A DNA stretch of 5,899 nt from an uncultured Parvularculaceae bacterium. GTDB lineage: Bacteria; Pseudomonadota; Alphaproteobacteria; Caulobacterales; Parvularculaceae. Location: positions 1 through 5,899 of the forward strand of contig CAMYNO010000253.1 of NCBI GenBank assembly GCA_947259815.1, given 5' to 3'. The notes under the pieces are model-generated. The model did not search any database and was not told where the DNA came from. It saw only the letters and a list, made by a program, of their open reading frames with translations. Both the position numbers and the translations under genes were made by a program. Positions 1-5,695 of the stretch are shown here, piece by piece; position 1 is the stretch's first letter, and every line of letters starts with the position of its first letter.

Positions 1-412
1 GTAATACGCATGCCGATCTGCGTATTACCGGACGCCGGATGGTGCCGCCCAGCTTGGTCTTGATCTGTACAAACCGGATTACATTCTGATCGTAACGGAT
101 GGAGCGCCCGCCGCGTCCCACAAGACGAAAGCGCACCCAGTTGTCACGCTTCCCACGCTTGTAGATTTCAACGTCACGGGCATGGATCGAACTGGTGTCC
201 GCCCCGGTATCAAGCTTGCCCTTCAGTTCCAGCGCCAGATTGCCGATCTGCACATTCTCCAGATACCCAAGGCGCGCCGGTTCCTCCAGATCGCCGTCCT
301 CCGCGGCCCCGGCTTCCGCCGGGTCGTCGGCCGCAAGCGCCATTAATGGCGTCAGCGTTCCCGCGCCAAAGAACGCGATAGCCGCAGTAACAATCCAATT
401 CCGAAATATCAT
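1..412 (-). CDS. Secreted retropepsin-like protein ('ATP-dependent zinc protease' / RimB-type family), partial
   Basis: Only the first 137 residues are present; the gene continues beyond position 1. The start is ATG at 412-410: an in-frame TGA lies nine codons upstream with no other start between, and AGAGGT lies a few bases before it. Residues 1-27 look like a Sec signal peptide: Arg at 4, a hydrophobic stretch from about 6 to 24, and an ALA-A cleavage site near 27/28. An acidic Ala/Glu/Asp linker (about 29-46) follows, then the fold core with LDTGADTSSIHA at 67-78 and NWVRFRL at 91-97. DTGA plus the downstream S-x-H-A is the signature of the family labelled zinc or RimK-associated protease. 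The motif itself is that of a retroviral-type aspartyl protease, and no HExxH is seen in the visible part. I infer a periplasmic or exported protein. The substrate is unknown and protease activity is not proven by the sequence. Confidence 0.85.
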   Translation of the reverse strand, partial: MIFRNWIVTAAIAFFGAGTLTPLMALAADDPAEAGAAEDGDLEEPARLGYLENVQIGNLALELKGKLDTGADTSSIHARDVEIYKRGKRDNWVRFRLVGRGGRSIRYDQNVIRFVQIKTKLGGTIRRPVIRRSACVL

Positions 413-583
413 CGCGACCTCTATACACGCGTTATGTCAGGTTCCGACGGCATTATCAGACAAATTCGGGTTGTAAAGAAAGGGCGCGATTTCGTCGCTC
501 TCATCGGAGGTTGGATTTGACCCGGACCGCAGGCCGTATTACCCCACCCCTGTTCCCGCGCCATCCCAACGACAGAGCCGCCG
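413..583. promoter_or_regulatory. Divergent intergenic region with a possible minus-strand promoter
   Basis: This 171-bp gap separates the protease gene (leftward) from the nucleotide-sugar operon (rightward), so it should carry promoters for both. On the minus strand GATAAT (plus-strand 452-457) is a 5/6 match to a -10 box about 40 bp before the protease ATG, but the -35 region is poor (TTCTTT at 17 bp). On the plus strand TTGACC (517-522) and TATTAC (537-542) are separated by only 14 bp, too short for a confident sigma-70 call. GGAGG at 506-510 resembles a ribosome-binding site but no convincing gene starts from it. Both promoter assignments are guesses. Confidence 0.3.
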
Positions 584-1723
584 ATGACAGACCCGCTAGC
601 AGGGATTGATCGACTAACCGGCTGGTTTCGCGATAGCGCAGCGCCGCTTTGGGCCCGCGCGGGCTGGGATACGCGCCATGGCGGCTTTTTCGAAGCACTC
701 GATTTTAACGGCGAGGCTATTCGCGGCGACAGACGCGTCCGGGTTCAGGCGCGACAGGTTTACACATTTTCAATGATCGGCGCGCATGGCTGGAGCGATC
801 GGGCCGAATCCATTGCAGCGAAAGGTTTCGACTATTTAATCGAACGCGCCTGCCCCGACGGCGCCGCACGCGGCTGCGCGCATGTCCTGTCCGATGACGG
901 CAAAATCATCGACGAGCGCCGCGATCTCTACGATCAGGCGTTTTTGTTGATGGCCTGCGCCGGGCGTATCGCGGCGGCGAACTGCGATCGCGCGCTTATG
1001 GCGGCGCAAAGAACTTTGGCGTTTCTCGACCGCGAACTTTCATCCCCCCATGGCGGCTGGAATGAAAATGAAAATGCCGAAACACCGCGGCGGCAAAATC
1101 CGCATATGCATCTTTTCGAAGCGTTCATCACGTTATTTCAGACCACCGGCGATGAGATATGGCGAGACAAAGCGGCGTCCGTGTTCGCGCTCTTTACTGA
1201 ACGGTTCTATGATCCCGCCGAGCGTGTTCTTATCGAGTTCCTCACTTCCGATCTCAAATCCCGCGATGCGCAACGTGGCGACGAAATTGAGCCCGGGCAT
1301 ATGATGGAATGGGTCTGGCTGCTCGGCAATTACGCGACTGTTTCCGGCGCAGATCAGCGCGAGAGCATGACGGCGCTTTATCAATCCGCACAATCATACT
1401 GTGACGCTGATGGATTTCTGCCGGACAAGGTCAGCACCGGCGCGCTGAGCGGCGCGCGGCGGTTATGGCCGCAAACCGAATATATCAAGGCCGCATTTCG
1501 CCTCTCCGCCGCGCCGGACGATCAATACGCACGCGATGGCGCGATGGTGATCGACAAACTGTTTGCGACGTATTTTCAACAACCCGTCGCCGGCTTGTGG
1601 TGCGATCAATATGACGGTGATGGCGCGCCGATTGCTGCTGACGTGCCGGCGAGTATCCTTTATCATCTTTACGAAGCGGTTGCGGAATCAATGCACTTCG
1701 CTAACGGGGGAACGAAACGGTGA
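584..1723 (+). CDS. AGE-family epimerase/isomerase, probable type III mannose-6-phosphate isomerase
   Basis: The 379-residue protein is about the usual length for N-acylglucosamine 2-epimerase (AGE) family (alpha/alpha)6-barrel enzymes. Family landmarks are RVRVQARQVYTF (51-62), DLYDQAFLLMA (114-124), QNPHMHLFEAF (171-181), EPGHMMEWVWLL (236-247), RRLWPQTEYIKA (292-303) and ASILYHLYEA (356-365). H239 and H361 sit where the catalytic histidines of AGE/YihS-type enzymes are expected; H176 and E242 are probably also in the active site. It is cytoplasmic with no leader. An in-frame TGA at 518-520 makes ATG 584 the only standard start, although its Shine-Dalgarno is weak (ACAGAG). It overlaps the guanylyltransferase gene by 4 bp. 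The family includes GlcNAc/ManNAc epimerases, cellobiose epimerases, mannose isomerases and the rhizobial type III phosphomannose isomerase. The coupling to a GDP-mannose synthase lacking an isomerase domain favours fructose-6-phosphate to mannose-6-phosphate isomerisation. Family membership is firm; the substrate is inferred. Confidence 0.9.
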   Translation: MTDPLAGIDRLTGWFRDSAAPLWARAGWDTRHGGFFEALDFNGEAIRGDRRVRVQARQVYTFSMIGAHGWSDRAESIAAKGFDYLIERACPDGAARGCAHVLSDDGKIIDERRDLYDQAFLLMACAGRIAAANCDRALMAAQRTLAFLDRELSSPHGGWNENENAETPRRQNPHMHLFEAFITLFQTTGDEIWRDKAASVFALFTERFYDPAERVLIEFLTSDLKSRDAQRGDEIEPGHMMEWVWLLGNYATVSGADQRESMTALYQSAQSYCDADGFLPDKVSTGALSGARRLWPQTEYIKAAFRLSAAPDDQYARDGAMVIDKLFATYFQQPVAGLWCDQYDGDGAPIAADVPASILYHLYEAVAESMHFANGGTKR

Positions 1724-2775
1724 AAATCCAACCGGTCATCATGTCCGGCGGCGCCGGCACCCGGCTCTGGCCGATGTCGCGGACGGCGCGTCCGAAACAA
1801 TTTCTGAAACTCGTCACCGACAAAACAATGTTTCAGGAAACGGCAATGCGCGTGGCGCCGCAGACGGATAAAAACTTTGCGCCGCCGGTGGTGATCGCCG
1901 GCGCCGGTCACGGCGCGCTGGTCGCTAACCAGCTTGCGGAAATCGATATTGAGCCCGGCGAAATCATTCTGGAGCCCTGCCCGCGCAACACCGCCGCTGT
2001 CGCGGCGGTCGCCAGCGCCTGGGTCGAGGCGCATCGCGACGACGCCTTGATTTTGCTGATGCCAGCCGATCACCATATCCATGACGCCGCCGGCTTTCGC
2101 CGTGCTGTCGCCGTCGCCGCGCGCGCTGCCGAGGACGGTTACATCACAACATTCGGCATCAAACCTGAAGGTCCGCATACGGGCTATGGATATATAGAAG
2201 CCGGCGAAAGCGTCGCGGACGGCGTCTATCGTGTCGCGGCGTTCAAGGAAAAACCGGACGCCGCCACCGCGCAAGCCTATCTCGACAAGGGCGGCTTTTA
2301 CTGGAACGCCGGCATCTTCCTCTTCCGCGCAAGCGCCATGCTGGAAGAACTTGACCGATGCGCGCCGGATATTCGCAAGTCCGCGACGGACGCGCTGGCG
2401 CAAAGCATGATGTCCGGCATGGCCCGGCGGCTGGACGAAGTCTGTTTCGAGACTTGCCCCGCCAATTCCATCGACTATGCGGTCATGGAACAGACCGAAC
2501 GCGCCGCAATCGTCGCCGATGTCGATGTGGGCTGGACGGATATTGGCAGCTGGAGCGAAGTTGCTTCGTCGTCGGACAATCCCGCCATTGTCGAGATCGG
2601 CGGCGGTAACAACATCATCCGCACCAGCGGGCCCGTCGTAGCAGCGGCCGGCGTGGAAAATCTCATCATTGTCGCCGTCGATGACGCCGTTCTGGTCGCG
2701 CGCAAGGACGACGCACAACAGGTTCGCGCCATTGTCGAGGAACTGAAAAAACGCGGTCGCACAGACCTCCTTTAA
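1720..2775 (+). CDS. manC: Mannose-1-phosphate guanylyltransferase (GDP-mannose pyrophosphorylase), single-domain
   Basis: This cytoplasmic enzyme makes GDP-mannose and pyrophosphate from mannose-1-phosphate and GTP. In its 351 residues, MSGGAGTRLWPMSR (8-21) is the nucleotide-binding signature and PKQF (25-28) follows. Further landmarks are EPCPRNTA (85-92), PADHH (115-119), TGYGYIE (154-160), the sugar-phosphate-binding FKEKP (175-179), NAGIF (196-200), NSIDYAVME (249-257) and DVGWTDIGSW (269-278). The C-terminal GVENLIIVAVDDAVLVA (311-327) is the usual closing segment. The protein ends there, so the cupin phosphomannose-isomerase half of bifunctional ManC/AlgA proteins (about 470 residues) is absent. 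The start is GTG inside the GTGA overlap with the preceding stop, preceded by GGGGGAA at 1706-1712. ATG 1741 is rejected because it would delete the strand before the GG motif. The overlap implies translational coupling to the isomerase gene. The product will support mannose-, fucose- or rhamnose-type polysaccharide synthesis; which one cannot be told here. Confidence 0.95.
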   Translation: MKIQPVIMSGGAGTRLWPMSRTARPKQFLKLVTDKTMFQETAMRVAPQTDKNFAPPVVIAGAGHGALVANQLAEIDIEPGEIILEPCPRNTAAVAAVASAWVEAHRDDALILLMPADHHIHDAAGFRRAVAVAARAAEDGYITTFGIKPEGPHTGYGYIEAGESVADGVYRVAAFKEKPDAATAQAYLDKGGFYWNAGIFLFRASAMLEELDRCAPDIRKSATDALAQSMMSGMARRLDEVCFETCPANSIDYAVMEQTERAAIVADVDVGWTDIGSWSEVASSSDNPAIVEIGGGNNIIRTSGPVVAAAGVENLIIVAVDDAVLVARKDDAQQVRAIVEELKKRGRTDLL

Positions 2776-2784
2776 GGACGGGAA

Positions 2785-3816
2785 ATGACTAAACGCATCG
2801 TTGTCACCGGCGGCGCCGGATATATCGGGAGCCATGTCTGCGTAGAGCTGCTCGCTTCGGGCCGCGATATCCTGATTATCGACAATTTCTCGAACTCCCA
2901 TCCCGAAGCGATCGCACGCATCGAAGAAATCGGCGAGCGAAACGTTGAAGTTCTTGAAGCCGACCTCGCCGACGCCTCGCAGGCCAACAGCATTGTCGAG
3001 CGCGTCAAAGCATTCCGCGCCGACGGCGCCATCCATCTCGCCGGACTGAAGGCCGTCGGCGAGTCCGTTGTGCAACCGGCGCGATATTACCAGACGAATA
3101 TCGGCTCCGCCCTCACCCTGCTACAGGCGCTTGAGGCGGCGGGTGCAAAATCGCTCGTCTTTTCCTCGTCCGCCACAGTCTATGGCGAACTCAACGATAA
3201 TCCGGTTACGGAGGAAGGGCGCACCGGCGCAACAAACCCTTACGGGCGCACCAAACTCTATATCGAGGAAATTTTAAAAGACGTCGCAAGCGCGGACGGC
3301 GCCTGGGGCATTGTCAATCTTCGTTATTTCAATCCGGTCGGCGCCCATTCTTCCGGGCGCATCGGCGAAGATCCGAACGATATCCCGAATAACCTCTTCC
3401 CGTTTATTGCGCAGGTCGCGGTCGGGCGGCGCGAGAAACTCTCCATCTTCGGGAATGACTATCCCACGCGCGACGGCACGGGTGTGCGCGATTACATCCA
3501 TGTGGTCGATCTCGCCAAGGGACATGTCGCCGCCCTGGATTATCTGGACAAGGACAATCGCGGCGCCATTGACGTCAATCTCGGCGCCGGCAAAGGCTAT
3601 TCCGTGCTTGAATCCGTCGCCGCCTTCAAGCGCGCATCCAACCGCGACATCCCTTACGAAATCGCGCCGCGACGCGAGGGCGATATCGCAGAAATCTACG
3701 CTGACGCGTCAAAAGCGAAAAAACTGTTCGGATGGACTGCGGAGAAAGATATCGACGCCATGTGCGCCGATCACTGGCGCTGGCAGCGGGAAAACCCTGA
3801 GGGCTATCGCTCTTAG
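2785..3816 (+). CDS. galE: UDP-glucose 4-epimerase
   Basis: This extended short-chain dehydrogenase/reductase interconverts UDP-glucose and UDP-galactose with tightly bound NAD. Its 343 residues match the normal GalE length. The Rossmann motif TGGAGYIGSH spans 8-17 and DNFSNS spans 33-38. FSSSATVYG (126-134) carries the catalytic Ser (S129 by alignment with E. coli S124), and NPYGRTK supplies the Tyr153-xxx-Lys157 pair. NLRYFNPVGAHSSGRIGE and the DYPTRDGTGVRDYIHVVDLA segment are hallmark GalE sequences and separate it from WbpP/RmlB-like relatives. It starts at ATG 2785, 9 bp after the guanylyltransferase stop, with AAGGA at 2774-2778, and ends with TAG at 3814-3816. It is the last gene of the three-gene operon. 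UDP-galactose alongside GDP-mannose fits exopolysaccharide or lipopolysaccharide precursor supply. No Leloir-pathway genes (galK, galT) are present, which argues against galactose catabolism. Some GalE proteins also accept UDP-GlcNAc; the sequence alone does not decide this. Confidence 0.96.
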   Translation: MTKRIVVTGGAGYIGSHVCVELLASGRDILIIDNFSNSHPEAIARIEEIGERNVEVLEADLADASQANSIVERVKAFRADGAIHLAGLKAVGESVVQPARYYQTNIGSALTLLQALEAAGAKSLVFSSSATVYGELNDNPVTEEGRTGATNPYGRTKLYIEEILKDVASADGAWGIVNLRYFNPVGAHSSGRIGEDPNDIPNNLFPFIAQVAVGRREKLSIFGNDYPTRDGTGVRDYIHVVDLAKGHVAALDYLDKDNRGAIDVNLGAGKGYSVLESVAAFKRASNRDIPYEIAPRREGDIAEIYADASKAKKLFGWTAEKDIDAMCADHWRWQRENPEGYRS

Positions 3817-3850
3817 ATCATCGGGCGTTAAATCTGAAACGCCGATGATC
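3816..3850. repeat. Intergenic hairpin 1 (imperfect palindrome after galE)
   Basis: The left arm GATCATCGGGCGTT (3816-3829) pairs with AACGCCGATGATC (3838-3850), giving 13 base pairs with one bulged G and an 8-base loop. The left arm begins on the last base of the galE stop codon. No T-run follows in either direction, so it is not a textbook intrinsic terminator, though such a stem could slow polymerase or protect the operon mRNA 3' end. With the next hairpin it fills the convergent gap and may be part of a dispersed palindromic repeat. Confidence 0.6.
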
Positions 3851-3865
3851 CAGGATTTAGGGATC

Positions 3866-3910
3866 GCGCCGGTATTGCGAAAAACCGGAAACCACTTTTT
3901 CGTCCGGCGC
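3866..3910. terminator. Intergenic hairpin 2, possible bidirectional terminator between convergent genes
   Basis: Two nested arm pairs are visible: outer GCGCCGG (3866-3872) with CCGGCGC (3904-3910), and inner CGAAAAA (3878-3884) with TTTTTCG (3896-3902), around an 11-base loop. It lies between the galE stop and the converging stop of the NDUFA9-like gene at 3913-3915, the usual place for a shared terminator. The A5/T5 tracts sit inside the stem rather than after it. A shorter CCGG...CCGG stem read on the minus strand would be followed by TTTTT, but its arms are only 4 bp. The structure is certain in the sequence; terminator function is inferred. Confidence 0.4.
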
Positions 3911-3912
3911 TC

Positions 3913-4887
3913 TTAAGCCATGCGCTCGGAAAACTGTCCGTATTTCCGGTAGGGTTCCATATAGGCCGGCAAAATCGATTCGAGCGTTTGCGGTTCAATA
4001 CCCAAATCGGCAAGCGTACCGACAGAGCCATCGGTATTGACGACGTTATCCAGTTTGGCGAGCTTGACCTGGTCTTGCGTCAGTGGCGGCTCGAGAAAGG
4101 GAAGTTTGCCGGCAAGCTGACCGGCAAATCCAACCATTGAAGCGACAGGATAAGGCAGAGGCACAAGCGCCCGCTCGCGCCCGATTTCCCGCAGCATCAT
4201 TTCCATCAGCTCACGGAAAGTATAAACGCCGGGGCCGCCCAGTTCGTAAATGCGTCCCTTCGCCTCCGGCGCTTCAAGCGCGGCGCAGGCTGCGTCGGCA
4301 ACGTCATCCACATAGACCGGCTGGAACCGTGTCTTGCCGCCGCCGATCAACGGCAATGGCGTAATCGGCGTAGACGTCGCCATCGTCGCAAAGCGATTGA
4401 AGAACTTGTCTTCCTGCCCGAAGACAATCGACGGGCGCAAAATGGTCGCCGTGGGAACGGCGTCTAGCACCGCGCATTCGCCCTCGCCCTTTGTGCGCGC
4501 ATAATGGCTGTCGCTCTCCTCGTCTGCGCCAATGGCTGAAAGCTGCACCAGCGACTCAATGCCCGCTTCCGCCGCGAGCTGAGCGACCGACGCCGCGCCA
4601 GCCGACTGTACCGCCGAAAAGCCGTTCGCGCCTTCCTGATAGAGAACGCCAACCAGATTGACGACCGCGTCGGCGCCCTTCAGGGCTTCGGCGATAGAGG
4701 GGCGATGGCGAATGTTGACCTGCGTGAGCTGGATCTGTCCGACCGCGCCCATAGGCCGCAAAAATTGCGACAGATGCGGTCGGCGCACCCCGACACGCAC
4801 GCGCCAGCCGCGCCGGGCCAGTTCGCGCACCACATAGCGCCCAATAAACCCAGACCCGCCGAAAACGACCGCCAGTTTTCCCGTCAC
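3913..4887 (-). CDS. NDUFA9-like NAD(P)-binding protein (atypical SDR, complex I-associated family)
   Basis: With the GTG start at 4887-4885 the protein has 324 residues. This start is chosen because AAAAAGGAG lies 10 bp upstream and the Rossmann strand begins at once (VTGKLAVVFGGSGFIGRYVV, residues 1-20). A longer frame to ATG 4983 adds 32 residues with no family look. GGSGFIG (10-16) is the dinucleotide-binding motif. NLVGVLYQEG (77-86), LVQLSAIGADEESDSHYARTK (113-133, with Tyr129-xxx-Lys133), ATILRPSIVFGQEDKFFNRFA (147-167) and IGGGKTRFQPVYVDDVADA (181-199) are characteristic of bacterial homologues of the mitochondrial complex I accessory subunit NDUFA9. It is probably cytoplasmic or on the inner face of the membrane. 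Whether it binds complex I or ubiquinone-related enzymes, or does some redox step, is not decided here; no nuo gene lies nearby. It converges on galE and is transcribed as a single gene within the window. Confidence 0.9.
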   Translation of the reverse strand: MTGKLAVVFGGSGFIGRYVVRELARRGWRVRVGVRRPHLSQFLRPMGAVGQIQLTQVNIRHRPSIAEALKGADAVVNLVGVLYQEGANGFSAVQSAGAASVAQLAAEAGIESLVQLSAIGADEESDSHYARTKGEGECAVLDAVPTATILRPSIVFGQEDKFFNRFATMATSTPITPLPLIGGGKTRFQPVYVDDVADAACAALEAPEAKGRIYELGGPGVYTFRELMEMMLREIGRERALVPLPYPVASMVGFAGQLAGKLPFLEPPLTQDQVKLAKLDNVVNTDGSVGTLADLGIEPQTLESILPAYMEPYRKYGQFSERMA

Positions 4888-4897
4888 GCTATCCGCG

Positions 4898-4906
4898 CTC
4901 CTTTTT
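4898..4906 (-). promoter_or_regulatory. Ribosome-binding site deciding the GTG start of the NDUFA9-like gene
   Basis: Read on the minus strand this is AAAAAGGAG, a near-perfect Shine-Dalgarno, 10 bp before GTG at 4887. No comparable site precedes the alternative ATG at 4983, so it fixes the shorter start. Confidence 0.75.
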
Positions 4907-4922
4907 GCGTAGAATTTCGGCG

Positions 4923-4951
4923 TGGGTAGCGGAATTTTCGCGAGGCGACAA
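4923..4951 (-). promoter_or_regulatory. Weak candidate promoter for the NDUFA9-like gene
   Basis: On the minus strand TTGTCG (plus 4946-4951) is separated by 17 bp from TACCCA (plus 4923-4928), upstream of the Shine-Dalgarno. The -35 is a fair match and the -10 poor. It is listed as the best visible candidate in the gap between this gene and the divergently oriented tRNA. Confidence 0.2.
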
Positions 4952-4996
4952 TTGCGGCCAATCGCGCCCGTTTTCCGCCGCAAGCCCCCACGCCAA

Positions 4997-5025
4997 TTGA
5001 CAACGCCAGGGCCCCACCCTATTGC
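4997..5025 (+). promoter_or_regulatory. Sigma-70-type promoter of tRNA-Leu
   Basis: A perfect TTGACA (4997-5002) is followed after exactly 17 bp by TATTGC (5020-5025), which matches the -10 consensus at its first three bases. Predicted initiation near 5032 would leave a leader of about 23 bases before the mature tRNA 5' end at 5055. The perfect -35, ideal spacing and position before a tRNA gene support the call; the weak -10 limits it. Confidence 0.6.
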
Positions 5026-5054
5026 AGCGCCCCTTGTGGGCTTGCCGCCCCCAT

Positions 5055-5141
<87 letters not shown>

Positions 5142-5174
5142 CTTTCAACAGAATCTGCTGACTGCCCGCGCCGA

Positions 5175-5204
5175 TTGCCGGGTCCTTGCGGGAGATGGTA
5201 GAAT
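5175..5204 (+). promoter_or_regulatory. Candidate promoter of the ior genes
   Basis: TTGCCG (5175-5180) and TAGAAT (5199-5204) are spaced by 18 bp; the -10 matches the consensus at five of six bases. Initiation near 5211 would give a leader of about 20 bases, just enough for the strong AGGGAGGG ribosome-binding site at 5216-5223. The -10 overlaps a GAATC site (5202-5206). Confidence 0.45.
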
Positions 5205-5230
5205 CCGCCCCAGCCAGGGAGGGCTTCGCC

Positions 5231-5692
5231 ATGCAACTCACCGTAAACGGTCGCACCCACAATATTGATGTCGAAGACGAGATGCCTTTGCTCTGGGTGC
5301 TGCGGGATGAACTCGGCATCAAGGGGCCGAAATATGGCTGTGGCATTGCCCGTTGCGGCGCCTGCACCGTGCATCTGGACGGTCTCGCCGTCAGGTCTTG
5401 CTCGATCAAGGCAAGGAACGCGGCGGGACGGGAAATCACAACGATCGAAGGGCTCGGCTCGCCGGATGCTCTCAACGCGGTTCAGGAAGCGTGGATTGAA
5501 AAACAGGTTGCCCAATGCGGCTATTGTCAGTCGGGACAGATCATGACGGCGGCGGCGTTTTTAACGCTCAATCCCGCACCGGACGATGAAGATATCGACC
5601 GCGCCATGTCCGCCAATCTCTGTCGGTGCGGAACCTATACGCGCATTCGCGATGCGGTAAAGCTCGCGGCGCAAAAACTGGCGGCGGCGTAG
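5231..5692 (+). CDS. iorA: 2Fe-2S small subunit of an isoquinoline 1-oxidoreductase-type molybdenum hydroxylase
   Basis: This 153-residue electron-transfer subunit resembles IorA, CoxS and XdhA-N small subunits and matches their usual length. A plant-ferredoxin-type domain carries the first cluster: Cys37, Cys42, Cys45 (CGIARCGAC) and Cys57. A four-helix domain carries the second: Cys96 and Cys99 (QCGYCQSGQ) with Cys131 and Cys133 (NLCRCGTY). All eight ligands are present. The ATG at 5231 is chosen because AGGGAGGG (5216-5223) lies 7 bp upstream; the frame stays open further up to a TTG, but those 15 residues precede the natural MQLTVNG strand. The large subunit starts 3 bp after the stop. 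The protein lacks its own export signal, so if the enzyme is periplasmic it must travel bound to the Tat-exported large subunit. It passes electrons from the molybdenum site to an acceptor, often a cytochrome. The true substrate may be another N-heterocycle or an aldehyde. Confidence 0.93.
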   Translation: MQLTVNGRTHNIDVEDEMPLLWVLRDELGIKGPKYGCGIARCGACTVHLDGLAVRSCSIKARNAAGREITTIEGLGSPDALNAVQEAWIEKQVAQCGYCQSGQIMTAAAFLTLNPAPDDEDIDRAMSANLCRCGTYTRIRDAVKLAAQKLAAA

Positions 5693-5695
5693 ACC

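Noticed and set aside
195..476. A 93-codon plus-strand frame opposite the protease gene
   Set aside because: The minus strand encodes a signal peptide and the DTGA motif here; the plus frame is low-complexity Ser/Ala/Pro.
506..610. GGAGG at 506-510 followed by TTG at 517, opening a 30-codon leader-like frame overlapping the AGE gene start
   Set aside because: The spacing to TTG is acceptable, but the peptide is unremarkable, is in a different frame from the AGE gene and has no attenuator-like structure after it. Probably coincidence.
1669..3075. A 468-codon open frame on the minus strand opposite the guanylyltransferase and galE genes
   Set aside because: Both plus-strand genes have complete family motifs in this interval. 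The antisense translation shows no recognisable fold and spans the junction of two unrelated genes. Long antisense frames are common in GC-rich coding DNA.
3311..3916. A 201-codon plus-strand frame overlapping the 3' half of galE
   Set aside because: It is an alternative frame of galE, rich in Arg, Ser and Pro and lacking motifs. GalE motifs continue uninterrupted in the true frame, so there is no frameshift.
4888..4983. N-terminal extension of the NDUFA9-like protein to ATG 4983
   Set aside because: It lacks a ribosome-binding site, and the 32 extra residues show no family similarity, whereas GTG 4887 has a strong Shine-Dalgarno and starts at the Rossmann strand.
5142..5165. Small imperfect hairpin after the tRNA (TCAACAGA / TCTGCTGA) as a terminator
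   Set aside because: The arms contain a mismatch, the loop is a single base, and no T-run follows. No terminator can be supported between the tRNA and iorA.
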